From Paracoccaceae bacterium (lineage in GTDB: Bacteria > Pseudomonadota > Alphaproteobacteria > Rhodobacterales > Rhodobacteraceae): a DNA stretch of 8,821 nt. Made by a program: the position numbers and the translations under genes. The stretch spans positions 1-8,821 of the forward strand of contig RFUP01000075.1 of NCBI GenBank assembly GCA_009922885.1, given 5' to 3'. Positions within the stretch are counted from its first letter, which is position 1. Every line of letters starts with the position of its first letter. Positions 5,784-8,821 of this stretch are shown piece by piece. Under the pieces are notes generated by a model. It was given only the letters and a program-made list of their open reading frames with translations. It did no database searches and was not told where the DNA came from.

Positions 5784-7334
5784 TCAATGCTTCGGGGCTT
5801 CGGCCACAGCGGTCGAGACGCCTGCCTCGGCCAGAGCCGTATCGTAGTTGGAAATCAGTGCCTCCACCGACGGACCGATCAGATCGGTCACGGCAGCCGG
5901 ATAAACACCGAGGTAAAGCGTCATGACGATCAGCGGCGCGAAAATCCACTTCTCGCGGCGATTCATGTCGTTGATGGTCTTCAGTGCTTCTTTGATCAGG
6001 TCGCCAAACACCACACGGCGATAAAGCCAGAGCGCATAGGCCGCCGAGAAAATCACACCGGAAGTGGCAATCGCCGCAACCCAGGTGTTTTCCTGGAAAA
6101 TCCCCATCAGCGTCAGGAATTCGCCCACGAAGCCCGAGGTGCCCGGAAGACCGACGTTCGCCATCGTGAAGAACATGAACACAAGCGCATAGGCCGGCAT
6201 CCGTGTCACAAGGCCACCGTAGGCGTCGATGTCACGGGTGTGCATCCGGTCATAGATCACGCCCACGCAGAGGAAGAGCGCGCCGGAGATAAAACCGTGC
6301 GACAGCATCTGGAAGATCGCGCCGTCAATACCCTGCTGGTTCGCGGCGAAGATCCCCATGGTCACATAGCCCATGTGCGCCACCGACGAATAAGCGATGA
6401 GCTTCTTCATGTCTTCCTGCACCAGAGCGACCAGCGAGGTGTAGACGATCGCGATCGCCGACATCCAGAGCACCAGCGGCGTCATCACATCCGCGCCCAC
6501 CGGGAACATTGGCAGCGAGAAGCGCAGGAAGCCATAGCCGCCCATCTTCAGAAGGATCGCGGCCAGAACCACAGACCCCGCCGTCGGCGCTTGCACGTGT
6601 GCGTCAGGCAGCCAGGTGTGCACCGGCCACATTGGCATCTTCACTGCGAAAGAGGCGAAGAACGCGAGGAACAGAAGCGTCTGCATACCGCCAACGATCT
6701 GGATCCCGAGGATCGAGAAGTCTTCCGAACCAAAACGATGCACCATCAGCTTGGTGATATCGGTGGTGCCCGCATCCGCATACATCGCCACCATCGCCAC
6801 CAGCATCAGCACCGAGCCAAGGAAGGTGTAGAGGAAGAACTTGAACGACGCATAGATGCGGTTCTTGCCGCCCCAGATCCCGATGATCAGGAACATCGGG
6901 ATAAGGCCCGCTTCGAAGAAGAGGTAGAAGAGCACCAGATCCAGCGCCATGAACACGCCGAGCATCAGCGTTTCCAGCAACAGGAAGGCGATCATGTATT
7001 CCTTGACGCGGTTCTCCACCTCCCAGCTGGCCGCAATCACGAGCGGCATCATGAAGGTGGTGAGCATCACGAAGAGCACCGAAATGCCATCCACGCCAAG
7101 TTTGTAGGTCAGGCCCAGCAGCCACGGGCGCTCTTCCACCAGCTGGAAGCCGGTGTTCGAACGGTCGAACTGCGCGAGGATGAACAGCGACACCACGAAG
7201 GTGGCCGAGGTCGCGATCAGCGCCAGCCACTTGGCATTGCGCTGTGCGGCCTTGTCTTCGCCTTTGAGGAAGACCGCCAGAATGGCAGCCGCCGCAGCCG
7301 GCAGGAAGGTGACGATGGAAAGAAGGTTATCCAT
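5784..7334 (-). CDS. nuoM: NADH-quinone oxidoreductase subunit M
   Basis: NuoM is the middle antiporter-like proton-pumping subunit of complex I. The 516 residues fit the family. Key residues are visible: Glu141 in LFFEAGLIPMFLIIG, Lys232 in VKMPMWPVHTWLPDAHVQAP and Lys263 in AAILLKMGGYG, then MKKLIAYSSVAHMGYV and the GLPGTSGFVGEF segment. The start is placed at the ATG at 7334..7332 (MDNLLSIVTF), although the frame is open 10 codons further up. This ATG shares one base with the nuoL stop (TAATG) and is preceded by GGGGGAG about 7 bases away, and family members begin this way. Termination-reinitiation coupling with nuoL is likely. Confidence 0.97.
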   Translation of the reverse strand: MDNLLSIVTFLPAAAAAILAVFLKGEDKAAQRNAKWLALIATSATFVVSLFILAQFDRSNTGFQLVEERPWLLGLTYKLGVDGISVLFVMLTTFMMPLVIAASWEVENRVKEYMIAFLLLETLMLGVFMALDLVLFYLFFEAGLIPMFLIIGIWGGKNRIYASFKFFLYTFLGSVLMLVAMVAMYADAGTTDITKLMVHRFGSEDFSILGIQIVGGMQTLLFLAFFASFAVKMPMWPVHTWLPDAHVQAPTAGSVVLAAILLKMGGYGFLRFSLPMFPVGADVMTPLVLWMSAIAIVYTSLVALVQEDMKKLIAYSSVAHMGYVTMGIFAANQQGIDGAIFQMLSHGFISGALFLCVGVIYDRMHTRDIDAYGGLVTRMPAYALVFMFFTMANVGLPGTSGFVGEFLTLMGIFQENTWVAAIATSGVIFSAAYALWLYRRVVFGDLIKEALKTINDMNRREKWIFAPLIVMTLYLGVYPAAVTDLIGPSVEALISNYDTALAEAGVSTAVAEAPKH

Positions 7335-8821
7335 TATTCCGCTCCCCCGGTGAGCGACATCCACGTGATCAGAACAGCAATCCCGATCACCATGGCGAAG
7401 GCGTAAGTGAAAATGTAACCGGACTGTGCACGGCCAGCGAGGCGGGTGAGCATCGGCACGATGCCCATAGCCACACCATTGATCGACCCGTCGATCACCG
7501 CACCGTCACCGCGCGTCCAGAGGAAGCGGCCAAGCGCTTTTGCCGGACGCACGAAGATCGCGTCGTAGATCTCGTCGAAATACCACTTGTTCAACAGGAA
7601 CAGGTAGAGCGGGCGCTGCACCTCCGCGAGGCGCTTCGGCAGTTCCGGGTTCACGATGTAGAACCAGTAGGAGGTAAGGAAGCCGATGATCATCGCGACG
7701 AACGGCGAAACCTTGACCCAAGTCGGGGCGTGGTGCGCGTCATCCATCACGTGATTGTCCGTGTGCATGTAAATTGCGCCCTGCGTCCAACCCGCCGCGT
7801 GCTCTGCCGCTGCGCCATGACCTTCCGCCGGAGCCGCGTGCCCTGCATCTGCAGTTGTCGCGTGGCCAGCTTCCGCAGTCGTGCCTTCAGCCGCGGCACC
7901 GTGCCCTTCGGCAGGGGCCGCATGGCCCTCGGCGGCAGCTTCCGCATGCATCGGCAAGCCGAAGAACTTGTTCACAGCGTTATGGTCACCGAAGAAGGAG
8001 TTGTACCACACCATCCCCGAGAAGATCGCACCAATCGCCAGAACACCAAGCGGAACCAGCATCTCCATCGGGCTCTCATGCGCGTGGTCATGCGTATGCT
8101 TGTCGCCTCGCGGTGTGCCGAAGAAGGTGAGGAACATCAGGCGCCACGAGTAGAACGAGGTAAAAAGCGCCGCGATCACCAGCATCCAGAAGGCATAGCC
8201 CCCCGCCGTGCCAGCCCATGCGCTTTCGATCACTGCGTCTTTCGACAGGAAGCCAGCGAAGCCGAAATGGGTCAGCGGGATACCAACGCCAGTGATGGCC
8301 AACGTGCCGATCATCATTGCCCAGAAGGTGTAGGGCAGCTTTTTCCGCAGGCCGCCATAGTTCCGCATGTCCTGTTCGTGGTGCATCCCGTGGATCACGG
8401 AACCTGCGCCAAGGAAGAGCATCGCTTTGAAGAAGGCGTGCGTGAAGAGATGGAACATCGCGACCGAGTAAACGCCCACACCCGCCGCCACGAACATGTA
8501 GCCGAGCTGCGAACAGGTCGAATAGGCGATCACGCGCTTGATGTCGTTCTGCACGAGGCCAACAGTGGCCGCGAAGAAGGCCGTCGTTGCACCAAGGATC
8601 GTCACGAAGGTCATCGCTTCCGGTGCGAACTCCATCAGCGGCGACATGCGGCAGACGAGGAACACGCCTGCGGTCACCATGGTTGCCGCGTGGATCAGCG
8701 CCGACACAGGCGTCGGGCCTTCCATCGCGTCCGGCAGCCATGTGTGCAGGATCAACTGCGCCGATTTACCCATCGCCCCCACGAAGAGGAGGAACGCCAG
8801 AAGGTTCGCGGCATTCCACTC
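7334..8821 (-). CDS. nuoL: NADH-quinone oxidoreductase subunit L, N-terminus beyond window
   Basis: NuoL is the distal antiporter-like proton-pumping subunit of complex I and carries the long lateral helix. The last 495 residues are present; the frame runs uninterrupted to the right edge, starting EWNAANLLAF. Compared with E. coli NuoL, about 210 N-terminal residues are missing. Seen here are GKSAQLILHTWLPDAMEGPTPVSALIHAATMV in two adjoining parts (the first Lys corresponds to the conserved TM7 Lys), and NDIKRVIAYSTCSQLGYMF. Also present are LPYTFWAM, GFLSKDAVIE and the C-terminal lateral-helix region after WVKVSPFVAM. Two His-rich loops stand out: KHTHDHAHESP and a long His/Ala/Gly segment at 7790-7950 with an internal repeat. 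The residues up to 8782 and before it are one frame, so an internal GTG at 8782 is not the start. Confidence 0.97.
   Translation of the reverse strand, partial: EWNAANLLAFLLFVGAMGKSAQLILHTWLPDAMEGPTPVSALIHAATMVTAGVFLVCRMSPLMEFAPEAMTFVTILGATTAFFAATVGLVQNDIKRVIAYSTCSQLGYMFVAAGVGVYSVAMFHLFTHAFFKAMLFLGAGSVIHGMHHEQDMRNYGGLRKKLPYTFWAMMIGTLAITGVGIPLTHFGFAGFLSKDAVIESAWAGTAGGYAFWMLVIAALFTSFYSWRLMFLTFFGTPRGDKHTHDHAHESPMEMLVPLGVLAIGAIFSGMVWYNSFFGDHNAVNKFFGLPMHAEAAAEGHAAPAEGHGAAAEGTTAEAGHATTADAGHAAPAEGHGAAAEHAAGWTQGAIYMHTDNHVMDDAHHAPTWVKVSPFVAMIIGFLTSYWFYIVNPELPKRLAEVQRPLYLFLLNKWYFDEIYDAIFVRPAKALGRFLWTRGDGAVIDGSINGVAMGIVPMLTRLAGRAQSGYIFTYAFAMVIGIAVLITWMSLTGGAE
7802..7927 (-). repeat. Duplicated 14-residue His/Ala segment within NuoL
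   Basis: The 14-residue unit GHAAPAEGHGAAAE is coded at 7927..7886 and again at 7843..7802, separated by 14 residues (GTTAEAGHATTADA) that echo the same GHA pattern. The two 42-base copies differ at 11 positions by hand comparison, and all 11 are third codon positions, so the peptides are identical. The whole low-complexity stretch sits in a loop between conserved membrane segments of the subunit. Confidence 0.85.

Noticed and set aside
7335..7364. Ten-codon upstream extension of nuoM
   Set aside because: It overlaps the end of nuoL and lacks a binding site; the ATG at 7334 has a good purine-rich site and matches the family start.
4205..7406. Very long plus-strand open frames (over 560 codons each) opposite nuoM and nuoN
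   Set aside because: They are rich in His, Arg, Glu and Gln without any family motif, and lie exactly antisense to strongly conserved complex I genes; they follow from GC-rich codon bias on the other strand.

Overview
The window (8.8 kb) looks like chromosomal DNA of an alphaproteobacterium, most likely a Rhodobacteraceae/roseobacter-type organism. The reasons are the visibly GC-rich coding sequence, the respiratory complex I genes nuoL-nuoM-nuoN followed directly by birA, coaX and an RNase J gene (an order known from this group), and the His-rich loops of NuoL. A different, AT-richer piece of phage-like DNA occupies the first ~370 bases.

Layout. (1) Positions 1 to ~370, about 45% GC by hand count, hold two tightly spaced minus-strand genes. 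One is the C-terminal part of a HAD-superfamily phosphatase resembling those carried by phages; the other is the start of a small basic protein cut by the window edge. (2) Around 364-376 this DNA abruptly joins the interior of a minus-strand chromosomal gene for a small unrecognised membrane protein, which is truncated at that point. The joint falls on or next to a GATC site, so both a genuine insertion boundary and a cloning or assembly chimera must be considered. (3) 624-672 is a compact divergent control region. Two near-identical palindromes 21 bp apart overlap candidate promoters for the membrane protein (minus strand) and for a MarR-family regulator (plus strand, 672-1142). (4) From 1145 to the right edge lies one minus-strand operon. 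In order of transcription it reads nuoL (5' end beyond the window), nuoM, nuoN, birA, coaX, rnj. Adjacent genes overlap or are separated by about 10 bases, so translation is probably coupled throughout.

How the genes work together. NuoL, NuoM and NuoN are the three antiporter-like proton-pumping membrane subunits of NADH:quinone oxidoreductase. BirA attaches biotin to carboxyl carrier protein, CoaX makes 4'-phosphopantothenate for coenzyme A, and RNase J processes and degrades RNA. The last three are housekeeping genes riding on the complex I transcript. The MarR gene is convergent with rnj, with only two bases between the stop codons, and probably represses both itself and the membrane protein gene.

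No RNA gene, CRISPR array, insertion sequence, integrase or clear intrinsic terminator was seen. No gene-free stretch longer than about 50 bases exists. The most notable points are the phage/chromosome joint, the twin-palindrome operator with overlapping divergent promoters, and a duplicated His/Ala-rich segment in NuoL whose two copies differ only at third codon positions.
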